Below are positions 17,868-26,065 of a stretch of 32,270 bases of DNA, piece by piece. Position 1 is the first letter of the stretch; every line of letters starts with the position of its first letter. Source of the DNA: an uncultured Verrucomicrobiales bacterium (GTDB taxonomy: Bacteria; Verrucomicrobiota; Verrucomicrobiia; Limisphaerales; UBA1100); NCBI GenBank assembly GCA_913042895.1, contig CAJWMQ010000013.1, positions 1-32,270 of the forward strand, read 5' to 3'. Below the pieces are notes generated by a model. The model was not told the DNA's origin and made no database searches. It saw only the letters and a program-made list of their open reading frames with translations. A program made the position numbers and the translations under genes.

Positions 17868-18148
17868 TGCCGGCCGAACCGCCTGATATCTGCGCCCACT
17901 GCGGCGCCGACGTCCACCCCAACGCCCGCGCCTGCCCTCAATGCGGTGCCGATGAATCCACCGGCTGGGAGGAAGAGTACGCGCCCGACCTCGGGCTGGA
18001 TGAGGACGAGTTCGATTACGACGGATTTGTTGAACGCGAATTCGGCACCGGCAATACCCCAAAAAAAGTCGTCCCCCACGGGCTGCATTGGTTTTGGTGG
18101 CTGGTCGGCCTGGGCCTGATCGCCGCCCTGCTCCTCATATGGGTTTAA
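17867..18148 (+). CDS. small zinc-ribbon protein with acidic linker and C-terminal membrane span
   Basis: The track start at 17864 is TTG; the ATG at 17867, sharing its A with the upstream TGA, is better and gives 93 residues. Four cysteines, C9-x2-C12-x10-C23-x2-C26 (CAHC and CPQC), form a zinc ribbon. A strongly acidic middle (about 30-58, many Asp/Glu) follows, and residues 74-93 form one tryptophan-rich membrane span ending at the C terminus. This is a tail-anchored arrangement with the zinc ribbon probably in the cytoplasm. Function is unknown; similar zinc-ribbon/TM proteins are commonly left as hypothetical. It is coupled to the GNAT gene. Confidence 0.75.
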   Translation: MPAEPPDICAHCGADVHPNARACPQCGADESTGWEEEYAPDLGLDEDEFDYDGFVEREFGTGNTPKKVVPHGLHWFWWLVGLGLIAALLLIWV

Positions 18149-18188
18149 TTCCCGTTTCCAATTCGCCCGGCACCCGGTATCCTGCGGC

Positions 18189-19400
18189 ATGCTAATTCTG
18201 CTGTTGCTGTTGGCGATTGCGTTCCCGTTAAGCGCCGAAGATTGGCCGCAATTTCTCGGCCCGCGCCGTGATGGATCCTATCAGAGCAAGGCCCTCCCCG
18301 CCTGGCCAGCCGCCGGTCCGCAGCAGCTCTGGCAAGCGCAGGTCGGTGCCGGATTTGCCGGACCGGCCGTGGCCGACGGTAAGCTCATTCTGTTTCACCG
18401 AATCGACAACGAAGAAATCGTCGATTGCCTCAACGCCGTCAACGGTCAGCCCATTTGGAGTGCGCGATATGGCGCCGATTACGTAGATGATTTCCGATTC
18501 GACAACGGCCCGCGAGCCGTGCCCGCCATTGCCGGCGGCCGCGTCTTCACCCACGGCGCCCACGGCATGGTGCACGCGTGGGATTTGAAAACCGGCAAGG
18601 CTCTCTGGAAACTGAACGCTCGCACCCAGTTCAAGGCTCCTAAGGGATTCTTCGGATTCGCCTGCTCGCCGCTGGTCGTGGGCAACACCATGCTGCTTAA
18701 CATCGGCGGTGCCCAAGCCGGCATCATCGGACTGGATGTCGCCAGCGGCAAGGTGCGCTGGCGTGCCACGGAGGAACCAGCCAGTTACGCCTCGCCCGTG
18801 CTCGCCACCATCAATGAAACGCAGCAGGCCGTTTTCTTTACCCGCGAAGGCCTCGTCTCCGTGGATCCAGCCACCGGCAAAGTGCGCTTTAGTCATCATT
18901 GGCGGCCCGCCATGCGCGCCAGCGTGAATGCCTGCACGCCGGTGATACTGGGCGACCTTGTGTTTGCCTCCACCAGCTACGGTAAGGGTGCCACCCTTTT
19001 AGCCATTGACGGCGCGGAATTAAAAACTATGTGGGCCAATGACACCTCCATGAGCTGTCATTACTCCAGTTGCGTGATGAACAACGGCCTGCTGTTTGGC
19101 TTTCATGGCAGACAGGAAGCTGGTGCGGATTTGCGCTGTGTAGATTTTAAAACCGGCCGCGTGCATTGGAGCCAACCGGGACTGCGTTCCGGCACAGTCA
19201 CCCGTGCCGGGGACGATCTACTCGTACTCACTGAACGTGGAGAGCTGATCCGCGCCGCCGCATTGGCCAATGAATTTCAGGTCAAGCAACGCGCCCGCAT
19301 CACCCGCGGCGAAGTCCGAGCCTACCCGGCCCTAGCTCAAGGGCGCTTCTATTTCCGTGACGGGGAAACCCTGCGTTGCCTGCAGCTTATCCGGCCGTGA
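18189..19400 (+). CDS. exported PQQ-like beta-propeller protein (paralogue 1)
   Basis: The signal peptide (about 1-16) is followed by DWPQFLGPRRDG, the typical opening of PVC secreted PQQ-like repeat proteins. The 403 residues consist of WD-like blades recognisable by repeated LD-x-x-(T/S)GK-x-xW patterns (WDLKTGKALWKL, LDVASGKVRWRA, VDPATGKVRFSH, VDFKTGRVHWSQ). It resembles BamB and PQQ-dependent dehydrogenases in fold, but I do not see a convincing PQQ/calcium catalytic site, so an enzymatic role is uncertain. It shares blades and order with the protein at 20534, from which it is separated by an SMP-30-like lipoprotein gene. It lies about 40 bp after the zinc-ribbon gene. Confidence 0.88.
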   Translation: MLILLLLLAIAFPLSAEDWPQFLGPRRDGSYQSKALPAWPAAGPQQLWQAQVGAGFAGPAVADGKLILFHRIDNEEIVDCLNAVNGQPIWSARYGADYVDDFRFDNGPRAVPAIAGGRVFTHGAHGMVHAWDLKTGKALWKLNARTQFKAPKGFFGFACSPLVVGNTMLLNIGGAQAGIIGLDVASGKVRWRATEEPASYASPVLATINETQQAVFFTREGLVSVDPATGKVRFSHHWRPAMRASVNACTPVILGDLVFASTSYGKGATLLAIDGAELKTMWANDTSMSCHYSSCVMNNGLLFGFHGRQEAGADLRCVDFKTGRVHWSQPGLRSGTVTRAGDDLLVLTERGELIRAAALANEFQVKQRARITRGEVRAYPALAQGRFYFRDGETLRCLQLIRP

Positions 19401-19445
19401 CTTTGGCTTGCTCACTATGGCCACCACAGTATCGTCGCCTTTCGC

Positions 19446-20531
19446 ATGATAGCACGTTCCGCCATTTTTTGGATTCCCACCCTAACGCTCCTTCTCGGCT
19501 GTAAAACGCCAGCACCGATTGAGGGTCCGCCTATGCCGACACTGCCCACCGGCAACTTCACCGCGCCCGCCCATCCTAGTCTGGGAGAAATCGAGCGTCT
19601 GGATCCCGCCTTGGATCAGTTGATCGCACGCAGTGCTTTGATTGAACAGCTTGCCGATGGCTTTGACTGGGCCGAAGGCCCCGTGTGGGTTCAACCCGCT
19701 CAGGGGAAAGGTTTTGTGCTTTTCTCGGACATCCCGCCCAACAAGATTTATAAATGGAGCCAGGCCCATGGCCTGGAGGATTTCCTGCAACCCAGCGGCT
19801 ACACCGGCACCACGCTACGCGCCGGCCAGCCCGGCTCCAACGGACTGCTACTCGATGCTCAAGGGCGACTGGTGCTGTGCCAACACGGCGACCGACGCAT
19901 TGCTCGGCTGGCCTCTTCGTTGAATGCGCCGCAACCGATCTACCAAACTGTAATCGGCACCTACCAAGGCAAACGGTTCAACAGCCCCAATGACGGCTGC
20001 TTTGATCGCCACGGAAATTTGTATTTCACCGATCCTCCATACGGCCTGGAGAAGCGCATGTCCGATCCGACCAAGGAACTGAGTTTCCAAGGCGTGTACC
20101 TCTTCACTCAGGGCGGCGAGCTCAAGCTGTTGACGGATAAGATCGCCTTTCCCAACGGCATTGCATTGTCGCCGGATGAAAAAACCTTGTACGTGGCTGA
20201 GAGTGGGCCGAACACCAAGATTCATGCCTTCAAGGTCCAAGAAGATGGCACCATTGATGAGGGTCGTGTGTTCTTTGATCCCACCCCGCTCAAGGCGGCT
20301 GGCAAGAAAGGCGGCTGTGACGGGTTGAAAATCGATACCCAAGGCAACCTCTTCGCCACCGGCCCCGGCGGCGTGTTGGTGTTGTCGCCCGAGGGCAAAC
20401 ATCTGGGCACACTGTCCACCGGTACGCGCATCGCCAATGTCGGCTGGGGCGATGACGGTCGCACCTTGTACCTGACCGCCGACATGTATCTCTGCCGCAT
20501 TCGCACACTCACCAAAGGCGCCGGTTTTTAA
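19446..20531 (+). CDS. SMP-30/gluconolactonase-like lipoprotein
   Basis: The N terminus is a lipoprotein signal with lipobox LLLGC, Cys19 being the lipidation site. A six-bladed SMP-30/gluconolactonase/LRE propeller follows. Expected metal-site residues are visible: Glu77 in WAEGPVW, Asn182 in FNSPNDG, Asn237 in FPNGIALSPD, and Asp292 in GGCDGLKID. FTDPPYGL is also characteristic. Relatives hydrolyse sugar lactones such as gluconolactone; the substrate here is not certain, but intact ligands suggest activity. It would be anchored in the periplasm or at the outer membrane. It starts 45 bp after the first propeller gene and ends 2 bp before the second, so the three are likely one operon; a sugar oxidation then lactone hydrolysis series is an attractive inference only. 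Confidence 0.88.
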   Translation: MIARSAIFWIPTLTLLLGCKTPAPIEGPPMPTLPTGNFTAPAHPSLGEIERLDPALDQLIARSALIEQLADGFDWAEGPVWVQPAQGKGFVLFSDIPPNKIYKWSQAHGLEDFLQPSGYTGTTLRAGQPGSNGLLLDAQGRLVLCQHGDRRIARLASSLNAPQPIYQTVIGTYQGKRFNSPNDGCFDRHGNLYFTDPPYGLEKRMSDPTKELSFQGVYLFTQGGELKLLTDKIAFPNGIALSPDEKTLYVAESGPNTKIHAFKVQEDGTIDEGRVFFDPTPLKAAGKKGGCDGLKIDTQGNLFATGPGGVLVLSPEGKHLGTLSTGTRIANVGWGDDGRTLYLTADMYLCRIRTLTKGAGF

Positions 20532-20533
20532 TC

Positions 20534-22099
20534 ATGAACAAGCTCTGCCTTCTCCTTCTCGGACTGACCCTCCCCACTGTGGCGGCGGATTGGCCTCATT
20601 TTCTTGGTCCTACCGCCGACGGTGTTTCCACGGAAACCGGCCTAATCGATGCCTTCCCCATAGACGGCCCCAAGCCGCTGTTTGCCAAGCGCATCGGCAC
20701 CGGCTACACCGCACCATCCATTCGCGACGGCAAAGCCGTGGTGTTTCATCGGGCAAGCAAATTGTACAAGGTGGAGGAAGGCGATAACTTTGAAACGGTG
20801 GTCAAGTATATGAACGCCGAGCTTGCCGCTCTCAAGGCCAAGGAACGGCTCTCCGTCGAGGACCTGCAGAAATCCCTCAAGGAAACCACACGCCGCGTGC
20901 CGCGCGGCTACATTCCCCTGCCCGAAGCCGTGGCCAAACACCTGGATGTGGAGGTGATCGATTGTCTGGACGCCAAGACGGGTAAACTGATTTGGCGCCA
21001 CGCCTACCCCACCGGATATGAGGATCCATACGGCTACAATAACGGCCCGCGATGCGCGCCATTGATCACCAAAGATCGCATCTACACCTACGGCGCCGAG
21101 GGCGTGCTCTTGTGCCTAGACTTCGCCACCGGTAAACAACTCTGGCGACGCGATACCCACAAGGATTTCACGGTTATCCCCAATTTCTTCGGGGTGGGCA
21201 GCACGCCCGTGCTCGAGGATGGCCTACTGCTCACCATGGTGGGCGGCCAACCCAACAGCGGCATGGTAGCCTTTGATGCCAAGACCGGCAAAACCGTCTG
21301 GACCAGCACCGGCAAGCAGACTTGGGATGGCACAGCCAAAATCGGTTGGCCCGGCGAACCGCAGATGATTTGGCGCGGTCAGGAAAAAATGGCCAGCTAC
21401 GCCTCGCCCGTCCTCGCCACCGTGCACGGCAAACGCGTGGCCTTCTGCCTCATGCGACAAGGCCTCGTGGCGCTCGATCCCAAGACCGGCAAGGAATACT
21501 TCAAGCGCTGGTTCCGCGCGCGCGTCAATGAATCGGTGAACGCCTCTAACCCCGTCGTCATCGGTGATCAGGTCTTCTGCTCCACCGCCTATTCCGGGGA
21601 TGGATCGTTTGTGCTGAAGATCAAAAAGGATCTCAGCGGCTACACCGAAGTCTGGAGTGATTACCAACGCCGCGTTAAGACCGATAACCCGCGCTTGGAT
21701 GAAGTACTGGGTCTGCACTGGATGACCCCCATCGTACACGAAGGCAATCTCTACGCCTTCAGCGGTCGAAACGAACCCGATGCCAGCTTTCGCTGTGTGG
21801 AATTTGCCACTGGAAAACTCCTCTGGAATCAAAATGAGGCCTGGCAAAAATATGGGCCGCCCTCCAACAAATACGGCCGCGGATCATTCATTCAGGCCGA
21901 TGGAAAACTCATCGTGCTCGGCGAAACCGGCAAGCTCGGCCTCTTTGCCCTGAACGCCAAAAAGCCCGAGGAACTCGCCGCCCATCAGGTGCCGCAGTTG
22001 CGTTATCCCTGCTGGGCCGCCCCCGCAATGGCCGACAAACGCGTCTATCTACGCAGCGAAGCCGTCCTCGTGTGCTACGATTTCGCCAAAGAACGATAA
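20534..22099 (+). CDS. exported PQQ-like beta-propeller protein (paralogue 2, with helical insertion)
   Basis: The signal peptide (about 1-17) is followed by DWPHFLGPTADG, and the blades carry LDAKTGKLIWRH, LDFATGKQLWRR, FDAKTGKTVWTS, LDPKTGKEYFKR and VEFATGKLLWNQ. It is a clear paralogue of the protein at 18189, sharing NGPR, ASYASPVLAT and the RCV-x-F-x-TG-x-x-W end blade. At 521 residues it is longer, mainly through a charged helical insertion (about 77-130, including AELAALKAKERLSVEDLQKS) and a segment around TWDGTAKIGWPGEPQM. It is presumably periplasmic. I cannot show PQQ binding; a BamB-like scaffold or a substrate-binding role remains possible. Confidence 0.88.
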   Translation: MNKLCLLLLGLTLPTVAADWPHFLGPTADGVSTETGLIDAFPIDGPKPLFAKRIGTGYTAPSIRDGKAVVFHRASKLYKVEEGDNFETVVKYMNAELAALKAKERLSVEDLQKSLKETTRRVPRGYIPLPEAVAKHLDVEVIDCLDAKTGKLIWRHAYPTGYEDPYGYNNGPRCAPLITKDRIYTYGAEGVLLCLDFATGKQLWRRDTHKDFTVIPNFFGVGSTPVLEDGLLLTMVGGQPNSGMVAFDAKTGKTVWTSTGKQTWDGTAKIGWPGEPQMIWRGQEKMASYASPVLATVHGKRVAFCLMRQGLVALDPKTGKEYFKRWFRARVNESVNASNPVVIGDQVFCSTAYSGDGSFVLKIKKDLSGYTEVWSDYQRRVKTDNPRLDEVLGLHWMTPIVHEGNLYAFSGRNEPDASFRCVEFATGKLLWNQNEAWQKYGPPSNKYGRGSFIQADGKLIVLGETGKLGLFALNAKKPEELAAHQVPQLRYPCWAAPAMADKRVYLRSEAVLVCYDFAKER

Positions 22100-22171
22100 C
22101 CACCCACGCGGCTAGCAACCCAGTTCAGGCTTTCTTTTTCGGGCAAAAACCCGTTCACTCTCGCCTGTCTT

Positions 22172-24004
22172 ATGAGTGAGACGAATGATTCCCTGGCCAA
22201 GGAGAAGGAAACCCTCAAGAGCGTCGAGAACGCCCCTACCTCCGAGAAACTTCTGACCTACACCAAGCTATCCGGCCCCGGCTGGCTTCAAGGCGCAATC
22301 ACGCTCGGCGGCGGCTCTCTTGCGGGCAGCCTGTACCTCGGCGTGATCGGCGGCACCCAATTGCTTTGGCTGCAGCCGATCATGATGATCCTTGGCGTGC
22401 TAATGCTCTCAGTAATCGGCTACGTCACCCTGTCCACCGGCAAGAAACCTTTTCAGGCCATCAACGAACACATCAACCCCGTGCTCGGCTGGGGCTGGTT
22501 GATCGCCGCCATGCTCGCTAACCTCGTCTGGGCCATGCCGCAATTCTCGCTGGGTACCGGGGCTCTTCAGCAAAACCTTGGAATTTTGGTGGATCCAGAG
22601 GGAAGTAAATCCGGCCAATACTTATGTGCGGCAATGCTGTTCATTATTGCGACCGTAGTCGTTTGGATGTACGAGAGCAAAAGCGTAAAGTATTTTGAAA
22701 TCATCCTCAAAGTACTTGTAGGTATTATTGTTCTCAGTTTTTTTGGTGTAGTCATTGCAATGGCTGGTGATTTGAACTGGGGATCAATTGCGAAAGGCTT
22801 TGTTCCAGATTTCGGCCTGCTATCACGCCCTGCTGACGAATTCAATGTAGTCTTAGATAAATTAAAGGATGCTCCTGCTGCAGCCGATCACTGGAAAAGG
22901 GAAATTCTCGGTTCACAACGTGATGTGATGGTCACAGCTGCAGCTACCGCCGTCGGCATCAACATGACATTCCTTCTTCCTTACTCCATGCTCCGCAAGG
23001 GATGGGGACGAGAACACCGCGGATTGGCCACAACCGACCTCAGCATTGGTTTGTTCGTGCCATTCTTGCTAGCAACCACCTGTGTACTGATCGCTTCGGC
23101 CTCACAGTTTCACTCGAAATATGAGCCGGGCCTACTCTCTCAGGACAACATTTCTATGCTCGCGATTAAACAAAAAGGCGCATACCGAAAAGGAATTGAA
23201 CCTCGTGTCGGCACATTCATTGAAAAGGAGGAACTAGATAAAGCAAACGCGGCGCAAAAAAAATTCGATGATGGCATAAAGAAAACAAAGGAAAAGCTAC
23301 AACTCAAACCTGCTGCTTGGAATGCAAAACTCCAAAGCGATCCTGAATTATATCGCCTTGGTCCATGGTACGATCTGATTAACGAAAAAGTTCCAGAGAC
23401 AGAGCGTAAATTGGCAGCGATGCTGATCAAACGCGATGCCGGACAATTTGCAACATCTCTGGAAAAACTCACCGGTAATAAGGCTGTTTCCCAAACCATT
23501 TTCGGTATCGGCGTAGTCGGCATGGCGATTTCCACAATTATTATTCTGATGCTGATCAACGGCTTTTGTATGACTGAAGCACTTGGTGCAGAAATGGGAG
23601 GGCCCATTCACAAGGTCGGCTCCGTCCTACCGGGCATCACCGGCGCACTCGGCTTCCTGTTCCTGTGGGGTAACGCTGATGCCAAGTTCCTGCTCGCCGT
23701 GCCCACCAGTGTGTTTGGCATGGTGCTGCTGCCCATCGCCTATTTCACGTTCTTCTGTATGATCAACAGCAAGGAATTGCTGGGAGATGCCCTGCCCAAG
23801 GGTGGCAAGCGCGTGGCGTTAAACCTCGCCATTGGCCTCGCCCTGCTCGCCTCCACCATCGGCGCCGCGTGGTCTATTTGGAGCAAGGTGAAGTGGACCG
23901 GAGTGTACGCCGTAGGCATCTTCCTACTACTGGCTCTGGGCGGTCATTGTTACCGCAAGTTGAACCAGAAGCTCGATCGGATTGAAACCAAACTGAACGA
24001 GTAA
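22172..24004 (+). CDS. Nramp-related membrane transporter lacking canonical metal-binding motifs
   Basis: About eleven membrane spans are visible in 610 residues. The order and the opening KLSGPGWLQGAITLGGGSLAG (32-52) fit the Nramp superfamily, and the NPVLGWGWL and MPQFSLGTG segments are typical of the PVC subgroup. However TM1 has LGGGSL where Nramp has DPGN, and TM6 has LLPYSML (268-274) where Nramp has MPHN, so the Asp, Asn and Met ligands are gone. A hydrophilic, probably coiled-coil insertion (about 318-437, rich in Lys/Glu) separates spans. Annotation as a manganese or iron transporter would be unsafe. Residues about 136-476 are encoded by DNA with lower GC and A/T-ending codons than the flanks. 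It ends at a strong terminator. Confidence 0.85.
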   Translation: MSETNDSLAKEKETLKSVENAPTSEKLLTYTKLSGPGWLQGAITLGGGSLAGSLYLGVIGGTQLLWLQPIMMILGVLMLSVIGYVTLSTGKKPFQAINEHINPVLGWGWLIAAMLANLVWAMPQFSLGTGALQQNLGILVDPEGSKSGQYLCAAMLFIIATVVVWMYESKSVKYFEIILKVLVGIIVLSFFGVVIAMAGDLNWGSIAKGFVPDFGLLSRPADEFNVVLDKLKDAPAAADHWKREILGSQRDVMVTAAATAVGINMTFLLPYSMLRKGWGREHRGLATTDLSIGLFVPFLLATTCVLIASASQFHSKYEPGLLSQDNISMLAIKQKGAYRKGIEPRVGTFIEKEELDKANAAQKKFDDGIKKTKEKLQLKPAAWNAKLQSDPELYRLGPWYDLINEKVPETERKLAAMLIKRDAGQFATSLEKLTGNKAVSQTIFGIGVVGMAISTIIILMLINGFCMTEALGAEMGGPIHKVGSVLPGITGALGFLFLWGNADAKFLLAVPTSVFGMVLLPIAYFTFFCMINSKELLGDALPKGGKRVALNLAIGLALLASTIGAAWSIWSKVKWTGVYAVGIFLLLALGGHCYRKLNQKLDRIETKLNE

Positions 24005-24021
24005 CGCAGCACCCCCTTTAC

Positions 24022-24049
24022 GGCGGGCCATGTCTGGCCCGCCTTTTTT
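24022..24049 (+). terminator. intrinsic terminator of the Nramp-like gene
   Basis: GGCGGGCCA and TGGCCCGCC form a perfect 9-bp GC-rich stem with a TGTC loop, followed by six T residues. It lies 17 bp after the stop. The T-run touches the stop codon of the convergent symporter gene; the other strand has no T-run, so it probably serves only the plus strand. Confidence 0.92.
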
Positions 24050-25967
24050 ATGCTCCGATCCGGGCCACCCATAGGACCACGCCGATGATTGCGAAACAGA
24101 TCACAAAGCACCCCACGAATCCCCAGAAATCCATCTTGGTCGGCCGCTCGAATTCCCAGTTGGAACTCGGGAACAGTTTTCGGTCATTAAAACGGTCCGG
24201 TCGCGCATAGCTCACGTCGATCTCGCGCGCGTCCCCTTCCGGGTCCGGATCCACCGGTGTTTTCATTTTCACATACAACCGATCCAGCGCCTTCTTACTG
24301 TTGGGCTGCGTCAGTAGACTGGCAATGATCATCACCAAAAACGGCGCGATGATCTTGAATGGAAACTCCAGCGTCTTCAGCGCGGCCTTGCGGTATTGAG
24401 TCAGATCCAGCCCGAGCAGCTTGTCGTAAATCACCATGTCAAACCGGAATGATCCTTGCCCAATCTTGTCGCCTTCCTCTTCTTCGTTTTCCTTCACCCC
24501 GCCAGTCCAGTAAATCGATTGACCGCCCGCTGCTCCTTCCGGACTGTTTACAGTCAGGTAAGCTTCGTGCGTGCGTAACTCCGGAGCCACCGCCGGAATT
24601 GCGCGTGGCAACACGAAGAAACACAGCAGACAAAACACAATCGTGATCCAGCCCGCCTTGGTGGTGGCGCGGCGCCAGTACATACCCAGCCAGAACAAGG
24701 CCGCAAAGGTCATGGGCACAATCCAGGTGAGCTCCAGTTGCTTAAACATGTCGAGCATGGTCACGGACACTACCACGGCACCCAATACGACGATGGCGCC
24801 GGTGACCCGGCCAAGCCGCAGGCATTCCTGCTCAGAGGCATTCGGGTTGCCATAAGGCACATAAATGTTGCGCACCACCAACGCCGAACAAACGAGCATG
24901 TAGCAATCCACACTACTCATCAACGCAGCCAGCAGACAGGCCAGCATCAGGCCCACCAACCCGATACCCAAAGGCCCGAGCAATTCCCGGGTTGCCACAC
25001 CCCAAGCCATGTCCGCATCGCCGATCAGGGCCTGATTATCGCCGTACAGAGTCAGCACAATCAGAGCGGTGATCACCCAGCCGATGGTGCAGAAGCGTTT
25101 GATGAAGTTTCCGGTCACCAGGCCAACACGGGCATCGTGTTCGCTCTTGGCCGAGCCACCACCGGTGACGATGAAGTGAGGCGTTAGCACAATGCCGATC
25201 ATGTTCATGATGACAATGGTGATGATGGCATAAAGCGGAAATTCACTGGCAGCACTGCCTCCCACGATCTCGAAGGTGGAGGCCGGTAACTGCTCGTGCA
25301 TCACGCGGAAACCATCCGTCCAGGAATCGCCCGGAGTGCCGAAGCGTTTAACCACCTCGTTGAGACCGAAGGGAATCAACAGGATTGACAGCAGAATGAT
25401 GCAAATACCTTGGATCAGATCGGTCCAGTACGCCGCAGTAATACCGCCCAGCACGCCGTACATCATCACAATCACCGCCACCAACGGCACGAGCACGTAC
25501 TCCGTTTTGGTGCCCATCAATTCCTCGCCCAACAAGGGCACACCCACTTTGCCGATGGCGGTGAAGAGCATGGCGCCGTAAACGATGTAATAAAAACAGC
25601 CAAAGATCGCGTAGGCGACGCCCATTGGTCTGGATTCGTAGCGTTCGGTAAACCAATCGCCCAAGGTCAGGCAACGCATGCGACGGTACCACACAGCGCT
25701 AATCCAATAGATGGGCGTGACAAAGAGCCAATACATCACGCCCCACATGCCGCTCATGCCGTTGGCAAAGGTACCGCGCGCGGTATTAACCGGATCGGCT
25801 GAGCCCGTGCCCGCTCCGAAAGCGGCGAAGGTTTGGAAGAGCTTGCCGAATTTCCGGCCGCCCATGAAATAATCCTCCTGAGCTTTGACCTGGCGCATGG
25901 CCCAGATACCGATGGCGGCCATTCCGGAAAAGTAGATAAAGAGAACGAGGTAATCAGCGAAATTCAT
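24048..25967 (-). CDS. sodium:solute symporter family protein
   Basis: The 639 residues begin MNFADYLVLFIYFSGMAAIGIWAM and continue with EDYFMGGRKFGKL and LTLGDWFTERY, the standard N-terminal pattern of the SSS family. GVLGGITAAYWTDLIQG (about TM5) fits the conserved sodium-site region. About thirteen to fourteen spans are present. A hydrophilic loop with EENEEEEGDK (near 490) and a charged segment (near 560-600) before a final span at the C terminus lengthen it relative to PutP (about 500). Substrates of the family include sugars, inositol, proline, sialic acid and carboxylates; the sequence does not identify one. It is transcribed toward the Nramp-like gene and downstream of the rplQ terminator. 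Confidence 0.92.
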   Translation of the reverse strand: MNFADYLVLFIYFSGMAAIGIWAMRQVKAQEDYFMGGRKFGKLFQTFAAFGAGTGSADPVNTARGTFANGMSGMWGVMYWLFVTPIYWISAVWYRRMRCLTLGDWFTERYESRPMGVAYAIFGCFYYIVYGAMLFTAIGKVGVPLLGEELMGTKTEYVLVPLVAVIVMMYGVLGGITAAYWTDLIQGICIILLSILLIPFGLNEVVKRFGTPGDSWTDGFRVMHEQLPASTFEIVGGSAASEFPLYAIITIVIMNMIGIVLTPHFIVTGGGSAKSEHDARVGLVTGNFIKRFCTIGWVITALIVLTLYGDNQALIGDADMAWGVATRELLGPLGIGLVGLMLACLLAALMSSVDCYMLVCSALVVRNIYVPYGNPNASEQECLRLGRVTGAIVVLGAVVVSVTMLDMFKQLELTWIVPMTFAALFWLGMYWRRATTKAGWITIVFCLLCFFVLPRAIPAVAPELRTHEAYLTVNSPEGAAGGQSIYWTGGVKENEEEEGDKIGQGSFRFDMVIYDKLLGLDLTQYRKAALKTLEFPFKIIAPFLVMIIASLLTQPNSKKALDRLYVKMKTPVDPDPEGDAREIDVSYARPDRFNDRKLFPSSNWEFERPTKMDFWGFVGCFVICFAIIGVVLWVARIGA

Positions 25968-25989
25968 AAGGCGCAGGTGAGTTCGTAAA

Positions 25990-26015
25990 ATGATACCGAT
26001 TCAACGAATTTGCCC
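25990..26015 (-). promoter_or_regulatory. possible promoter of the sodium:solute symporter
   Basis: A minus-strand TATCAT (25995-25990) lies about 23 bp before the symporter ATG, with a weak TTGGGC 16 bp upstream. It comes immediately after the rplQ terminator, where a promoter is expected. The -10 match is good and the -35 poor. Confidence 0.35.
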
Positions 26016-26044
26016 AATAAAAAACCCGCCCCAAAGGGCGGGTT
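26016..26044 (-). terminator. intrinsic terminator of the alpha operon (after rplQ)
   Basis: On the minus strand AACCCGCCC pairs with GGGCGGGTT around a TTTG loop, followed by TTTT and ATT. It begins 22 bp after the rplQ stop and marks the end of the ribosomal cluster. The stem is a perfect 9 bp. Confidence 0.92.
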
Positions 26045-26065
26045 GCAATTCTCTGGATGCGATGG

